From: an uncultured Clostridium sp.
Lineage (GTDB): Bacteria > Bacillota > Clostridia > TANB77 > CAG-508
Direction of reading: 5' to 3'
Assembly: GCA_947647595.1 (NCBI GenBank)
Contig: CANSKZ010000014.1
Location: 1 to 32,022, forward strand
Length of the DNA stretch: 32,022 nt
Part shown: positions 1 through 8,718 of the stretch, piece by piece
How the letters are laid out: each line of letters begins with the position of its first letter
How positions within the stretch are numbered: position 1 is the stretch's first letter
Notes under the pieces: generated by a model
What the model was told of the DNA's origin: nothing
Database searches by the model: none
What the model saw: only the letters and a program-made list of their open reading frames with translations
Position numbers and translations under genes: made by a program

Positions 1-301
1 ATTTCTTATCCTCTTCTTTATTCCAACTATGCTCAAAAGAATAAACAGTCACATCATCATACACAGCGCCATCACTCGTCACAACCTTACTCGCACCCAT
101 TCGATTAATTTTGCAAACATCTTCATCATCCTTCAACAAACAAATTACTTTTCCAATGTATTCCTCCTTATCTTCTTCCAGTATCTTTTCTATATCAAAC
201 CAATCTGGATGCGGTTTCCACATCTCTTTTGACATAACCCTCAATTTCTCCAAAACTTGTATATTTCCATTTTTATCTTTACATCTCACCACAGACATCA
301 T
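1..301 (-). CDS. Phage tail-region protein, partial (3' end beyond window)
   Basis: An open frame of 100 codons runs from an ATG at 301-299, which overlaps the TGA of the preceding gene (TGATG), off the left edge without a stop. A second ATG follows at once at 298-296. The upstream GGAGGTG lies inside the end of the preceding gene, so the two are translationally coupled. The visible protein begins MMSVVRCKDKNGNIQVLEKL and is charged, with no membrane segment. I do not recognise a family. Its place after the lectin-like tail gene suggests a baseplate or tail accessory protein. The plus-strand frames here are shadows. Confidence 0.75.
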   Translation of the reverse strand, partial: MMSVVRCKDKNGNIQVLEKLRVMSKEMWKPHPDWFDIEKILEEDKEEYIGKVICLLKDDEDVCKINRMGASKVVTSDGAVYDDVTVYSFEHSWNKEEDKK

Positions 302-540
302 CACACCTCCATTTCCCTCTCTATTTTCTCAAATTTCCATTTTTGTACAATCTTATTTCCTTCTTTTTCCCAATAAAAAATTGAAACATATCCTTCCTTT
401 TTTGAACTCTCTGTCAATTTCACCGGTAAATATCCTAATTTTAATAAAAAATCAGGTTTCGGATTGCAGATAAGTTTCCCGTTATGAACTATATTCTTGG
501 GAGCATATTCAAACTTTCCATTAATCAACCTTCCAAACAT
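301..540 (-). CDS. Small tail-associated protein, 79 aa
   Basis: The start is the ATG at 540-538, overlapping the upstream TGA (TGATG), with AAAGGAGAGG as ribosome site inside the end of the upstream gene. An ATG further up at 579 would overlap that gene by 40 bases and has no such site. The protein begins MFGRLINGKFEYAPKNIVHN, a pattern I recall from short proteins that follow tail fibre genes in clostridial phages; the function is unknown. It is soluble, with a basic and aromatic C-terminus. Likely co-translated with the genes on either side. Confidence 0.8.
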   Translation of the reverse strand: MFGRLINGKFEYAPKNIVHNGKLICNPKPDFLLKLGYLPVKLTESSKKEGYVSIFYWEKEGNKIVQKWKFEKIEREMEV

Positions 541-1145
541 CAAACATCCTCTCCTTTTAAAAATTTTCCAGTTCCACAATTCTCATAAAAAACATTGTTA
601 ACAATATCTAATAAACCTATTTCGCCATCAAATTTTCTATAACACGGAACAAAATCCTTTATTAATTTATCCCCCTCATATATTCTAGAACCATATAATC
701 TAGCCTCACACATTACAGTTAAGCCATCCATATTGCTATTTCTTCTAAAAATATGTAATGACATAACATGATTTACATCCAAAGCCTCCAAACGATATTG
801 CCTATTATCTATTTGTACATCACCATTTGTATTAAGTACTATCTTAAACTTGTCAAATCCCCCTACTCCTGAGGCTATTATATCTGTTTTACCTACAGCG
901 ATTGAAATTGAGTTTTTATTGTTCAAACCAAAATGAAATCTCGAATAAGTATTTTCTATTCGATAAAGCATCCCAAACGCTGTATAATCTATATTATTTC
1001 GATTCACGAACATAACATCGCATTCCCACAAAGTATTCTCGTTTGGAATATAATTCATATCAATCCACTGTGTTCCTGTGCTCTCTATGTAATCAACTCT
1101 CTGATACTCGTTCTGCAACGTCATCATTCTTCTTCTAAGCACCAA
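540..1145 (-). CDS. Concanavalin/LamG-like tail or receptor-binding protein
   Basis: 201 residues from a TTG start at 1145 with GGGGTGAT just upstream; an ATG pair at 1127 is an alternative start but has only AGAAGAAGA before it. The sequence YQRVDYIESTGTQWIDMNY at the N-terminus and the final IKDFVPCYRKFDGEIGLLDI followed by NNVFYENCGTGKF are typical of a beta-sandwich, lectin-like module common in clostridial phage tails and surface proteins. By position, between the BppU-like protein and small tail genes, it is a candidate host-binding domain. The ligand cannot be read from sequence. The first codons overlap the upstream gene. Confidence 0.8.
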   Translation of the reverse strand: MVLRRRMMTLQNEYQRVDYIESTGTQWIDMNYIPNENTLWECDVMFVNRNNIDYTAFGMLYRIENTYSRFHFGLNNKNSISIAVGKTDIIASGVGGFDKFKIVLNTNGDVQIDNRQYRLEALDVNHVMSLHIFRRNSNMDGLTVMCEARLYGSRIYEGDKLIKDFVPCYRKFDGEIGLLDIVNNVFYENCGTGKFLKGEDV

Positions 1146-2445
1146 TCATCACCCCAATTCCGTTTAAAATCGAAACTTGATACGTTTTATTAGCTTCAAC
1201 ATGTGGTTCTGATACCCATTTTATACCACTATCCATTGTCAACATCGTCGCCACTCCTCCCGACCTAAACTCAAAGCAATATTCCTTTGTACATTTATCA
1301 TCATTTAATTCTCCTAAAGTAATAGCCAACTCCGCCATCTCTCCCCAAACATAATATACATTTGGTAATATCGTTCCTTCCCCCCCTGTCATTTCTTTAA
1401 TTGGCAATCCATCTGCAAGTTTTTTATCACCATCCACACTCGTATCAATCCACAACTTCCAATCTCCACTCGGTTCTGTGTCAGAAACTATCACTTCATC
1501 TGCAATCAAATCATTTACCTCATCTCTCGTAACATATCCACTCAAATCAATATTACTAATTGCTTGATTTAACATTTCTATTGTCACATAATTACTTAAA
1601 TCGATTTCTGTGCTTCCAATTGTTTCCCAATTTTCAGACACATAAATAAACTCATCATATACATTATTTTCTTTTACTTTTTCACTTGGAACAAGATAAA
1701 TCGTAGTAGTACTAATATTTTGAGTTGGCAAACTATCAACTTTTTCAATCGTCATTGTTGAAACAGCATTAATCAATTCTTTTATTTCTTCTTTTGAAAA
1801 AGTTTCAGATTTTAAATAGCGTTCTAATAAAGCATTTTGTAAACTTTTAATTAATTCTTTGATTTCTGTATCATCGTACTTATCTAAGCTATCTAACTTG
1901 TTTTTATCATCATCAGTAAAATCATTGCTTGACAATCCTTTTCCTTCTTCGCTGTCTACTTTATTATTCCAATTTTCTTTTTCTTCTTTAGTTGGAACAT
2001 TTAAGTTGTCTACTTTCTCATCCAATTGTTTGAATCCAATTTCAATCTCTTGCATTCTAGTATCAATTCGAGTCACAAAATTCGGATAATCTTCTTCAAT
2101 GCTTTCCACTGCGTTAATCGCTTCTAAAACATACATCTCAAACAATACTGACTTCCATACAGCAGTTTCTTGAATAATTTTTAACTGCATTTTTATAATT
2201 CCATCTTTTTTTAATAAACTATTTTTTACTTCTAATTTGTAACATTCATTTTCCTTGTCCTTTTTTGTTTCAATCGAATATTTTGAACCATTTGGAAATT
2301 CTAACTCTAAATAACATGTTCCATCCACAAATCCATCTTCAAATAAAAAAATGAGCATTTCTTGCTCATTCTCTCCACTTATCCCTAAAACTTTATTAGT
2401 ATAGTCACTTAACTCTTTTTTTTCAAAAACCAACTTATTTTCCAT
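1135..2445 (-). CDS. BppU-like baseplate/tail fibre protein
   Basis: 436 residues. The N-terminal 110 residues (MENKLVFEKKELSDYTNKVL onward) resemble the N-terminal domain of phage baseplate upper protein (BppU family). Residues about 115-235 are charged and helical, likely a trimeric coiled coil (TRIDTRMQEIEIGFKQLDEK). The C-terminal part contains repeats built on IDLSNYVT and IDLSGYVTRDEVNDLI, common in trimeric fibre stalks. The ATG overlaps the end of the upstream 74-aa gene by 11 bases and the stop overlaps the next gene, so the three are coupled. Probably structural, joining the distal tail hub to the receptor-binding protein. Other possibility: a generic tail fibre. Confidence 0.75.
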   Translation of the reverse strand: MENKLVFEKKELSDYTNKVLGISGENEQEMLIFLFEDGFVDGTCYLELEFPNGSKYSIETKKDKENECYKLEVKNSLLKKDGIIKMQLKIIQETAVWKSVLFEMYVLEAINAVESIEEDYPNFVTRIDTRMQEIEIGFKQLDEKVDNLNVPTKEEKENWNNKVDSEEGKGLSSNDFTDDDKNKLDSLDKYDDTEIKELIKSLQNALLERYLKSETFSKEEIKELINAVSTMTIEKVDSLPTQNISTTTIYLVPSEKVKENNVYDEFIYVSENWETIGSTEIDLSNYVTIEMLNQAISNIDLSGYVTRDEVNDLIADEVIVSDTEPSGDWKLWIDTSVDGDKKLADGLPIKEMTGGEGTILPNVYYVWGEMAELAITLGELNDDKCTKEYCFEFRSGGVATMLTMDSGIKWVSEPHVEANKTYQVSILNGIGVMIGA

Positions 2446-2659
2446 TGTTTTTTTGCTCCTTTTTCTTTTCTTGTTCTACTTCTTTTTCATATTCTTCCAA
2501 CTCTTTTTGAATTGTATTATTAGTAATTACACAAACCTCATTATACAATTCACCAACCATTTGTTTCACCACAACAGCTGGCAAATCATAACCATTTATT
2601 AGATTCACAATCTCATTTTTAAAATCTTCAATTTTTAAATTTATTCCTTTTTCAGCCAT
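2435..2659 (-). CDS. Small tail-region protein, 74 aa
   Basis: Begins MAEKGINLKIEDFKNEIVNL behind GGGAGGGTAAAGT. That GGGAGGG encodes the last codons of the recoded S74 tail gene, whose restored stop (2665-2663) lies three bases before this ATG. This tight junction supports the restored reading of the upstream gene. The C-terminus is a highly charged helix of Glu and Lys. Short proteins of this type commonly lie between tail spike and BppU-like genes; the function is unknown. Confidence 0.75.
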   Translation of the reverse strand: MAEKGINLKIEDFKNEIVNLINGYDLPAVVVKQMVGELYNEVCVITNNTIQKELEEYEKEVEQEKKKEQKNNGK

Positions 2660-2662
2660 ACT

Positions 2663-5132
2663 TTACCCTCCCATCTTATTTATTCTTTCACTCAATATCT
2701 GCAAACCTTTTATCAAATACGGCACTAATTTCGAATAATCAACACCGATCTGGAACAACCTCTCCATCAATCTCTTTACAACTCACACAACCCGGAATCA
2801 GCTTAACAATTTCTTCTGCAATTACCCCACCAACTCCTTCTCCTCGCATTTTACTATCCAACCTATAATCAAATGTTTTAACCGCCACTTCTAAGATTTT
2901 TGAAGCCTCCTCTTCTGTCATATCTGTAATAGACTCCTTGTATCTTCTCGATGAACCAGTTATAAAATCACTCGCAACAATCGGCATATATGTTGAGTTA
3001 TTTTGGTTTACAACCCCCACACTAGCTGTACAAGAAAGTAACAACTCATGTCCACTCGTCCAAACTCGGCAATTTGTCCCATTCAAATATAAGCTTTCTG
3101 CTTGTATTGGTTCATATTCAGAATTTGAAATATTCACAAAACTAAACGATTTATTTCCTGCAAACAAAAATTGTGTTCCATAATCTATCAATCTAGTTGT
3201 AACAGTACCAGAATTTGTATAAAAATCCAGAAATGACGGATTCCCCTTTATACACAATCCACGACCCTCCGAAAGATTCCCTTCAATTGTCATATTAGTA
3301 GCATGTACAGACCCATTCTGATACACTCTAAAACCAGCACCACTTATATTAGAACCATTTGCTCCCGCATGAAAAATAATATAACTTCCATCACTAAAAT
3401 GAACCCCATTCTTCCATAACCCAAACCCATCATCACTAGCAGTACCCGAATAAAACAACCCCTTATTTCCAATATTAATTCCAGCCATCTTACCAGCTGT
3501 TGCTTCCATCGAACCATCTAAATTAATCTTAAAGTAATTATTCGCTGTAACTACACCATTCAAATTAATATTAGTTGCGTTTATCTTCGCTGTACTTGTC
3601 CCATCTCGATTATTAATCAATCCAATCACAGCAGCACTTGTAAACTTACTACTATCCAACTTCAATTCAATCTTATTTGTATTTTGTGATATTTTAGACG
3701 ATAAACTATCCGTAACCTTTTTACTATCACTTTGTGTTATATAAATCTCTGAAATCGTTCTATCATAAGTATTAATCGTCTCCTTAACATGTTGCTTCAT
3801 CTCCACAATCTTTGAATAATCCTCTAGCTTCACTTCAACCTTACCCTCTACACTTGTCTCAATCTCCCCAGCCTTCGTATTCACAATCGTGTTCACATCT
3901 ACTGTCGTTGGATAATCCTCAAGCCTTATTTCCAACTGCTTCTCTATTTCCTTCTTAGCCTCATCAATTGCTTCATTCTTCACATTCAAAATATCTGTCG
4001 TATGTTGTGAAACTTCCTCCCTCACACCATCCACCGTTTGAATTGTTTGACTTATCTTCTCAGAATTTTCATCCACTTCCTGTACTAAAGTTTCAATCTT
4101 CCCATTCATCTGATCAATCGAACTCTGCACTCGTCTAAGCTTTATCTTATTTGAGACCCTTGTCATAGTTGTCTCTTCCTTCGTCTTCGCTTGAATTTTA
4201 CTCTCAATATCCACCTTAAACTTACCAACATAATTTAGACTTCCTTGATAAATAACTTTTTTGCCATCAATTATTATTACATCCCCAACATCCAGTGCAG
4301 GGTCAATAATTGTTATCCCCTCAAAACTGTAACACTCAAAATCAACATACTCATTATAAATATTCTCAACTTGATCTGAACTAACAATATACATATTCTC
4401 CTGATTTATCCAAATCGTATTACCTCTCTTATCACCAAATTTAAAGTCCTGTATGCCATCCTCATAAGCTACACGACTAACTTTAAACTTTTCTCCCCAA
4501 GTAAACTTTTGAAAATACTTAACATCTACCTCAATTATATTTTCACCTATCTTTTTAACATATAATTTTCCATCTCGCCCAATAAAAGCAAATCCACCCG
4601 CTTGCTCTGCAATATAAGACAAATATTCTCTCGCCGATATAGTATTATCATATACTGCAATCTGTTTATCATCATTCAAAAAAGAAGTAGAACCACATTC
4701 TACTCCCGCTTTCAAACATATATCTTTCAAAACCTCCATCATCGTTGCCGGTAATGCTATTTCACTTCCATCGTAACTAAATTCAAACTTCACCATATCA
4801 TCTATTGCATTTATCGTAATCGTGTCATCATCCTCTTTTCCAATACTATCCAATCGAAAATATCCAATCGGAATAACTTCACTCCCAATTCCCGTCTCAA
4901 CATAAAAATTCTGGTAAGTCACTGGCAAAGAAGCTTTGTGAATCCTAAACTCAATCGACTTTGCTGTCACATTCCCAAAAACAAATTCATCATTTGAAAA
5001 TAAACTATGAGAAATCTTAAAATCAAATATATGATTTGGATTTACCTCTTCACCCTCTATATATATTTTAAGTAGATGCTGTGTACTATCTGCATATACC
5101 AAATTTTTATATTCATCACTTGTTTGATACAT
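2663..5132 (-). CDS. Tail endopeptidase-like hub protein with C-terminal S74 chaperone (needs +1 recoding)
   Basis: Read with one +1 shift at 2747-2745 this gene is 2470 nt, or 823 codons plus one base. Residues about 1-330 resemble phage tail-associated/endopeptidase-like baseplate hub domains (MYQTSDEYKNLVYADSTQHL, then IGYFRLDSI). Residues about 330-520 are coiled coil, followed by a beta-rich spike. From residue about 727 comes a peptidase S74 intramolecular chaperone domain with SSRRYKESI (Ser and Lys of the self-cleavage dyad) and GVIAEEI. In the zero frame the domain is cut after VVPD by CGG TGT TGA. Skipping one C gives GVDYSKLVPYLIKGLQILSE, the expected S74 end, and a TAA at 2665-2663. 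A GGAGCAAACA site precedes the ATG. Confidence 0.85.
2745..2747 (-). other. +1 recoding site 1 (CGGT in S74 tail gene)
   Basis: Minus strand reads CCA GAT C GGT GTT GAT TAT. The zero frame gives CGG TGT TGA, a stop 6 bases later. Omitting the C, or reading CGGT as one codon, gives PDGVDYSKLV, the conserved end of S74 chaperone domains as I recall it. Confidence 0.8.
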
Positions 5133-5148
5133 TGTTTGCTCCTTTCAT

Positions 5149-5538
5149 TCATTTTTGTACATCCACTAATTCTTTCTGCATCAAATTAAATGAAACCTTC
5201 CATCTCGACTTAGACGTATCCTCATCCTCCCCAGTATCGATCATTTCACTACTTCTTTTTGACACACGAAAAGGAGCAGTAATCATACCACCCCTCACAC
5301 TTGGACATTTCACCGTAACCATCAATGGATTCTGATACGTCACCTGTAACAATTCCTCTGCCTCTATCTCTGTACAATAATCCCATGACATCTCCAATTT
5401 CAACATTCCCTGTGCCACAACATTATCAATCAACGCTCCTGTCACTTTACTTGTATAACTATCATTATCCAAATCTTCTATATTATCCTTATAACTAGAC
5501 GGCGATTTCATCACTTTATTTCCTATTTTCCATAACAT
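5149..5538 (-). CDS. DUF6711-like phage tail protein
   Basis: 129 residues starting at the ATG at 5538 (MLWKIGNKVMKSPSSYKDNI), with GAGGAGAAAAAACA upstream. A longer frame to 5616 would start inside the terminator hairpin and lacks a site, so it was not used. The pattern of a short strand, the motif with P-S-S-Y followed by IEDLDN, and an ending in RWKVSFNLMQKELV matches DUF6711 proteins that lie between the tape measure and the tail hub gene in siphoviruses of Firmicutes. Probably a distal tail component; the precise role is not known. It stands alone after a terminator, so it depends on readthrough or an unseen promoter. Confidence 0.75.
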   Translation of the reverse strand: MLWKIGNKVMKSPSSYKDNIEDLDNDSYTSKVTGALIDNVVAQGMLKLEMSWDYCTEIEAEELLQVTYQNPLMVTVKCPSVRGGMITAPFRVSKRSSEMIDTGEDEDTSKSRWKVSFNLMQKELVDVQK

Positions 5539-5562
5539 TGTTTTTTCTCCTCTCTTTTTCAT

Positions 5563-5591
5563 ATAAAAAAACACCAGATTTCTCTGATGTT
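5563..5591 (-). terminator. Intrinsic terminator, family 2, copy 1
   Basis: On the minus strand AACATCAGA-GAAA-TCTGGTGTT is followed by seven T. It lies just after the antitoxin stop. The same sequence, including flanking bases, occurs at 12935-12962. Confidence 0.85.
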
Positions 5592-5597
5592 TTCTAA

Positions 5598-6689
5598 TTA
5601 AATTTTTTCTGTCCATTTATACTTTAACTTATAATTATTTAATTCTGAATATGATAAATATTCTTCTTTCTGTAACCTTCCAATAACCATATACGGCGGT
5701 ATATTTTGTGTTTTTGCAAAAAGAATAATCGCTTCAATTGAAAAATCTCCTTTTTTAATAAATTCTTTATAATCGGTTAAATCAATCAAAGTATTACTAG
5801 CATACTCATCTGCTTTTCTCTCTATTTCATTATCTACTGACATAAAATCTATAAATTTTTGATTAATATCTCCGTTTAAAATGTGTCCTATTTCATGAAA
5901 TAAACTAAACCAAAAAATATCTGCATAAGCTCCTCTAATCGTAACACATAAAATAATTCGCCCATCTTCTGTTTGTTTAATAAAACCTTGTACTGGTGCC
6001 CCCGTAAAGTTTCTTATTACACAAAAAGCAATTCCACATTCTGCAAATAATCTCTCTAAATCAATTTGAAAGTTTTGCGAATAATTCATAATATTCTTTA
6101 TTTCTGTTATTTTGTTTTTCAATTTTTCAATATTTAATTCTTCATTAACTGTTATCTGTTCTGTTTTCAATTCACAAATTCTTTGCCATGCAAAAAGAAC
6201 ATAAGAATCTATAGAACAATTTGTTCTAGCCCTATAGGCTCCATTATAAGAAATATTTAAAATATTCGTTAAATTACTTACTCTCAATAACTTCCTTAAT
6301 TCTACCACTTTTGATGCTTTACTTAATTTTTCTTCTAGCAATCCAGATTTAACTAAATATTTAATAATATCCTTTAAGTTTTTTAAAATATCAATTTCTG
6401 CTTCAGATACTTCATTTATCTCTTCATATTCTAATAATTCCTTATCATAATTAGCTTGTAAATTAATCCAAAAACTAGCTTCAATTCCTAAAGCATATTC
6501 CAATTTTTTGGCAAATGCATTTGATATCGGAGCTTCACAATTGACTACTTCACTAATATGTTTCTCTGAAACACCGCATCTTGCTGCTAATTCTTTTTGT
6601 GCCATATTCCTATCCTCTATTATCTCCTTCAATGTTTCTCCAGGATGTATAATCAATTCACGGGATAAGCCAATTTTCTTTGCTTCCAT
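5598..6689 (-). CDS. HigA-type antitoxin with C-terminal ImmA/IrrE zinc peptidase domain
   Basis: 363 residues. Residues about 10-80 are an XRE/HigA helix-turn-helix (HPGETLKEIIEDRNMAQKEL, then AARCGVSEKHIS). The C-terminal half holds an ImmA/IrrE-like metallopeptidase with HEIGH at residues 265-269 and a candidate third ligand in ADEYASN near 295. Such fusions are known among HigA proteins. The gene overlaps the upstream toxin by 32 bases, the usual toxin-first higBA order. It would neutralise the toxin and repress the shared promoter at 7044-7072; the peptidase may act on itself or another repressor, which is inference. Terminator copy 5563-5591 follows directly. Confidence 0.9.
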   Translation of the reverse strand: MEAKKIGLSRELIIHPGETLKEIIEDRNMAQKELAARCGVSEKHISEVVNCEAPISNAFAKKLEYALGIEASFWINLQANYDKELLEYEEINEVSEAEIDILKNLKDIIKYLVKSGLLEEKLSKASKVVELRKLLRVSNLTNILNISYNGAYRARTNCSIDSYVLFAWQRICELKTEQITVNEELNIEKLKNKITEIKNIMNYSQNFQIDLERLFAECGIAFCVIRNFTGAPVQGFIKQTEDGRIILCVTIRGAYADIFWFSLFHEIGHILNGDINQKFIDFMSVDNEIERKADEYASNTLIDLTDYKEFIKKGDFSIEAIILFAKTQNIPPYMVIGRLQKEEYLSYSELNNYKLKYKWTEKI

Positions 6690-7002
6690 GATAATCCTCC
6701 ACTCCTTTTATAATTATAGTATCACATAATTTTAGTGTTTCTATACTCAAATCATCACACACTGGTTCAATAATTAATCTTTCGTTTGCCGTAACATGAA
6801 TCCCATACTCTCCTTGATGATTTCCTGTTAGTGAGTGTGGTTTTCCTAAACCTAAAGATAAAAAAATACCAAAGTTATTAGACGCCTTTAAGTTATCTAT
6901 ATGTTTCTTTATTGTCCTTGTTTTCTCTTTTCCAATTTTCTTTTGTAGATTAGAGAAATTGGTAAAATATTTCTCAACTTTATCAGTATATTGAATTTGC
7001 AA
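6658..7002 (-). CDS. HigB-type toxin (RelE/ParE fold)
   Basis: 114 residues from a TTG at 7002, with AGGAATGGAAC upstream; an ATG at 7014 is out of frame. The sequence runs MQIQYTDKVEKYFTNFSNLQ, has a helical middle, and then GEYGIHVTANERLIIEP, the strand pattern of HigB mRNA-cleaving toxins. Together with the HigA-like partner this is a type II toxin-antitoxin unit placed between the tape measure and the distal tail genes. It has its own consensus promoter and terminator, so it probably serves as a lysogen-expressed accessory gene (anti-phage defence or prophage stability; inferred). Confidence 0.88.
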   Translation of the reverse strand: MQIQYTDKVEKYFTNFSNLQKKIGKEKTRTIKKHIDNLKASNNFGIFLSLGLGKPHSLTGNHQGEYGIHVTANERLIIEPVCDDLSIETLKLCDTIIIKGVEDYHGSKENWLIP

Positions 7003-7018
7003 GTTCCATTCCTACTTT

Positions 7019-7072
7019 CTTACCTAATTGGTTAACTACTTTTATTATAACTGATATTTAATTTTATGTCAA
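7019..7072 (-). promoter_or_regulatory. higBA-like promoter and operator
   Basis: TTGACA (7072-7067), 17-bp spacer and TATAAT (7049-7044) on the minus strand. Between this and the toxin start lies an imperfect palindrome TTAACCAATTAGGTAA (7034-7019), a good operator candidate for the HTH antitoxin. Confidence 0.85.
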
Positions 7073-7104
7073 GATTATTTTTTATACATAGAAATTTATT
7101 TTCA

Positions 7105-7134
7105 AAATTAAAAACACCTACCTAAGTAAGTGTT
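7105..7134 (-). terminator. Intrinsic terminator, family 1, copy 1
   Basis: Minus strand AACACTTAC-TTAG-GTAGGTGTT followed by a T run, just after the stop at 7144. The same hairpin recurs at 8820-8848 and 15142-15167 in the same orientation. Confidence 0.85.
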
Positions 7135-7143
7135 ATCACTGTA

Positions 7144-7542
7144 TCATTTTGCAATTTCCAATTTATCTATTTCACCAATACTCATCTGTCCCTCTAAAAT
7201 TTCTACTCTCTTTTTGGCTTTTTGCATTGATTTTTTTCTTCCGTCAATTTGTTTTTTTAATGAACCTGTAATGTCTTTCACGTAATACACTTTATTTGTA
7301 GTTTCAATATTAACATATATTGTTCTCTTTCCTTCTTTTACTGCAAAACAATCTCTTACATGGTTATCATCTTTAAATGATGATATAATTCTATTTGCCT
7401 TTGATTTATAATGCGATTCAACCAATTTATTTATATCAGGCTTATCATCATATACTTTTAATAATCCAATAATATGTTCTTGACTTATTTCTCCTTTATT
7501 ATGAATTTCGTCATATATCGTCTCTTTTACTTTTCTATCCAT
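7144..7542 (-). CDS. Accessory protein of unknown function, 132 aa
   Basis: Begins MDRKVKETIYDEIHNKGEIS. It is basic and mostly helical, with a small beta part (CFAVKEGKRTIYVNIETTNK). The four-base gap to the upstream ParB-like gene and the terminator directly behind show it is the last gene of a short operon, 8461 to 7144. I recognise no domain. A DNA-associated partner of the upstream protein is possible but only inferred from the operon. Confidence 0.75.
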   Translation of the reverse strand: MDRKVKETIYDEIHNKGEISQEHIIGLLKVYDDKPDINKLVESHYKSKANRIISSFKDDNHVRDCFAVKEGKRTIYVNIETTNKVYYVKDITGSLKKQIDGRKKSMQKAKKRVEILEGQMSIGEIDKLEIAK

Positions 7543-7545
7543 AAA

Positions 7546-8301
7546 TTATTTCACTCTCCTTATAACTTTATAATTTTTCATTATTCTTTTAATTTCATTA
7601 AGATTAAAAATTGCCTCATCTATGTTTTTCTCTTCTTCCTCCATTTCTTGTAATGACATATCTTCTACCCAATAACCTACATTTTCTTCTGTTACTTCTA
7701 CTGAAATAGGTTTATATACCGCGTCATTTATTCTGCAATATATCGCATGTGCTTTATTTAAGTTTTTACATTCCTTTTCGTAGTCTTGTTCTTCTTTGGA
7801 TTTTTGTTTTACTAATTGCAATACAGTACTTCTATTTGGAACATCGTCATTTTCTCTTGCTTCTGCTTTTACTTGTTCAACTATCTCTTTGTTATTTGCT
7901 AATATCTCAAATCTTTGTGCTTGTTTTTGTGTAAATCCTAATCTTTCTATTACTTCTTTTTTAGTTTCTCTTTTATTAAATTCGACATTAGTGTCACTTT
8001 TATCTTCTGACCTATGGACATCAGTGTCCTTAGGTTGTAAATCTGTTCTTTTTCCACTTGCTGTTGGTATTTGTTTTAGTAAATCTCCTATTCTGGTTTC
8101 AGCATCAAGTAAAGCCTCTGCCAACATCTGGGCTTCTTCTCTTTTTTGTTCTCTAACTTCTTCTGCTAACTCTAATTTACTGATTGCCCTTATTTCTGCT
8201 CTCACTGATGTAAGTTTTTCTCTACCTACCAAAACAAATTTTGCCAAATCTTCTATTTTATCTGGTAATTGTTGATTTTGAATAATTATTCCTTCTTGCA
8301 T
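7546..8301 (-). CDS. ParB-like HTH-containing accessory protein, 251 aa
   Basis: Begins MQEGIIIQNQQLPDKIEDLA behind GTAGGAGGTAGAA. An N-terminal helical region is followed by a charged linker (residues about 95-125) and a segment EVIERLGFTQKQAQRFEILA that looks like the helix-turn-helix of ParB/KorB-type proteins. The C-terminus is acidic and coiled. No ParB nuclease or CTPase box is seen. It resembles short phage proteins found in Firmicute prophages near regulator genes. Probable DNA-binding accessory factor. It is the second gene of the operon that starts with the broken small gene at 8461. Confidence 0.65.
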   Translation of the reverse strand: MQEGIIIQNQQLPDKIEDLAKFVLVGREKLTSVRAEIRAISKLELAEEVREQKREEAQMLAEALLDAETRIGDLLKQIPTASGKRTDLQPKDTDVHRSEDKSDTNVEFNKRETKKEVIERLGFTQKQAQRFEILANNKEIVEQVKAEARENDDVPNRSTVLQLVKQKSKEEQDYEKECKNLNKAHAIYCRINDAVYKPISVEVTEENVGYWVEDMSLQEMEEEEKNIDEAIFNLNEIKRIMKNYKVIRRVK

Positions 8302-8310
8302 TTCTACCTC

Positions 8311-8461
8311 CTACAATCTTAATATTTTCAACGCTTCTTCAAGTGTAAATCTTCCTTTATTTACACCCCTGTAAATGCTTCCTACCATCTTAACATACTT
8401 CTTTTGTGCAATCTCTATTGCTTCCTAAATATCCTTCTAATTTTTTTGTTAATTCTTCCAT
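8311..8461 (-). pseudogene. Frameshifted copy of the MEELTKK small gene (paralog of 14172-14345)
   Basis: From ATG 8461 with TTAGGAGGTTTTTTATT upstream the frame gives MEELTKKLEGYLGSNRDCTK then EVC and a TAA at 8392-8390. The intact paralog has GAAGTATTTAAG where this copy has GAAGTATGTTAAG; the extra G creates the stop. In the shifted frame the sequence goes on as KMVGSIYRGVNKGRFTLEEA and ends at TAG 8313-8311. This frameshift does not involve CGG, so it differs from the recoding sites. It may be true decay, or the 23-residue product may be the functional form. Confidence 0.75.
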
Positions 8462-8496
8462 AATAAAAAACCTCCTAAATTTTTTAAAAAAAATTC

Positions 8497-8548
8497 TTGA
8501 GATTTCTCTAATTCTATGATATAATATTTCATAGATAGAGTTAATCTC
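8497..8548 (+). promoter_or_regulatory. Plus-strand promoter inside a palindromic operator (cassette A)
   Basis: TTGAGA (8497-8502), 17-bp spacer, TATAAT (8520-8525) on the plus strand. A long imperfect inverted repeat (GAGATT...AATCTC, with an inner CTATGA...TCATAG) spans 8499-8548 and is centred on the -10 box. On the minus strand TTAACT-N17-TATCAT could serve the 8461-7144 operon from the same region. One protein bound here could control both directions. Confidence 0.7.
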
Positions 8549-8611
8549 TAGTCAAAAGATGTGTCCATATATCCGCCAAGATATTGTCATGGGCATATCT
8601 TTTATTTTTTT
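8532..8611 (+). ncRNA. Candidate small RNA A with terminator hairpin
   Basis: From the plus promoter a transcript of about 80 nt would end in a 15-bp stem, 8554-8568 with 8589-8603, followed by A and seven T. The stem contains G-U pairs that hold only in plus-strand RNA, which favours this strand. The loop contains an inner AUAUC/GAUAU stem with CGCCAA exposed. The T run is made by the Lys codons at the 3' end of the opposing RHH gene. A comparable element occurs at 14419-14492. Confidence 0.55.
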
Positions 8612-8718
8612 AGGTCTTTTTCAATCAGTTCTACAACATATTCATTAAAACTTTTATCTTTATCTATCAATGCTTTTTTAACTTCTTTGTAAAACTCATC
8701 TTCAAGCCTAACTGTCAT
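8602..8718 (-). CDS. Ribbon-helix-helix small regulator, 38 aa
   Basis: From ATG 8718: MTVRLEDEFYKEVKKALIDK, then DKSFNEYVVELIEKDLKK. This is the beta-strand plus two-helix pattern of RHH repressors and antitoxins (MTVRL strand, SFNEYV second helix). GAGAGGTG lies 8 bp before an in-frame ATT at 8730, which may be the true, rare start and would add IIKA; an ATG at 8748 is cut by a stop. It has its own consensus promoter with direct repeats, suggesting autorepression. Too short for many ORF callers. Confidence 0.75.
   Translation of the reverse strand: MTVRLEDEFYKEVKKALIDKDKSFNEYVVELIEKDLKK

Noticed and set aside
7796..8275. Long plus-strand frame of 159 codons
   Set aside because: Antisense of the ParB-like gene; no ribosome site, composition of a reverse-frame shadow (Leu/Ser/Cys rich).
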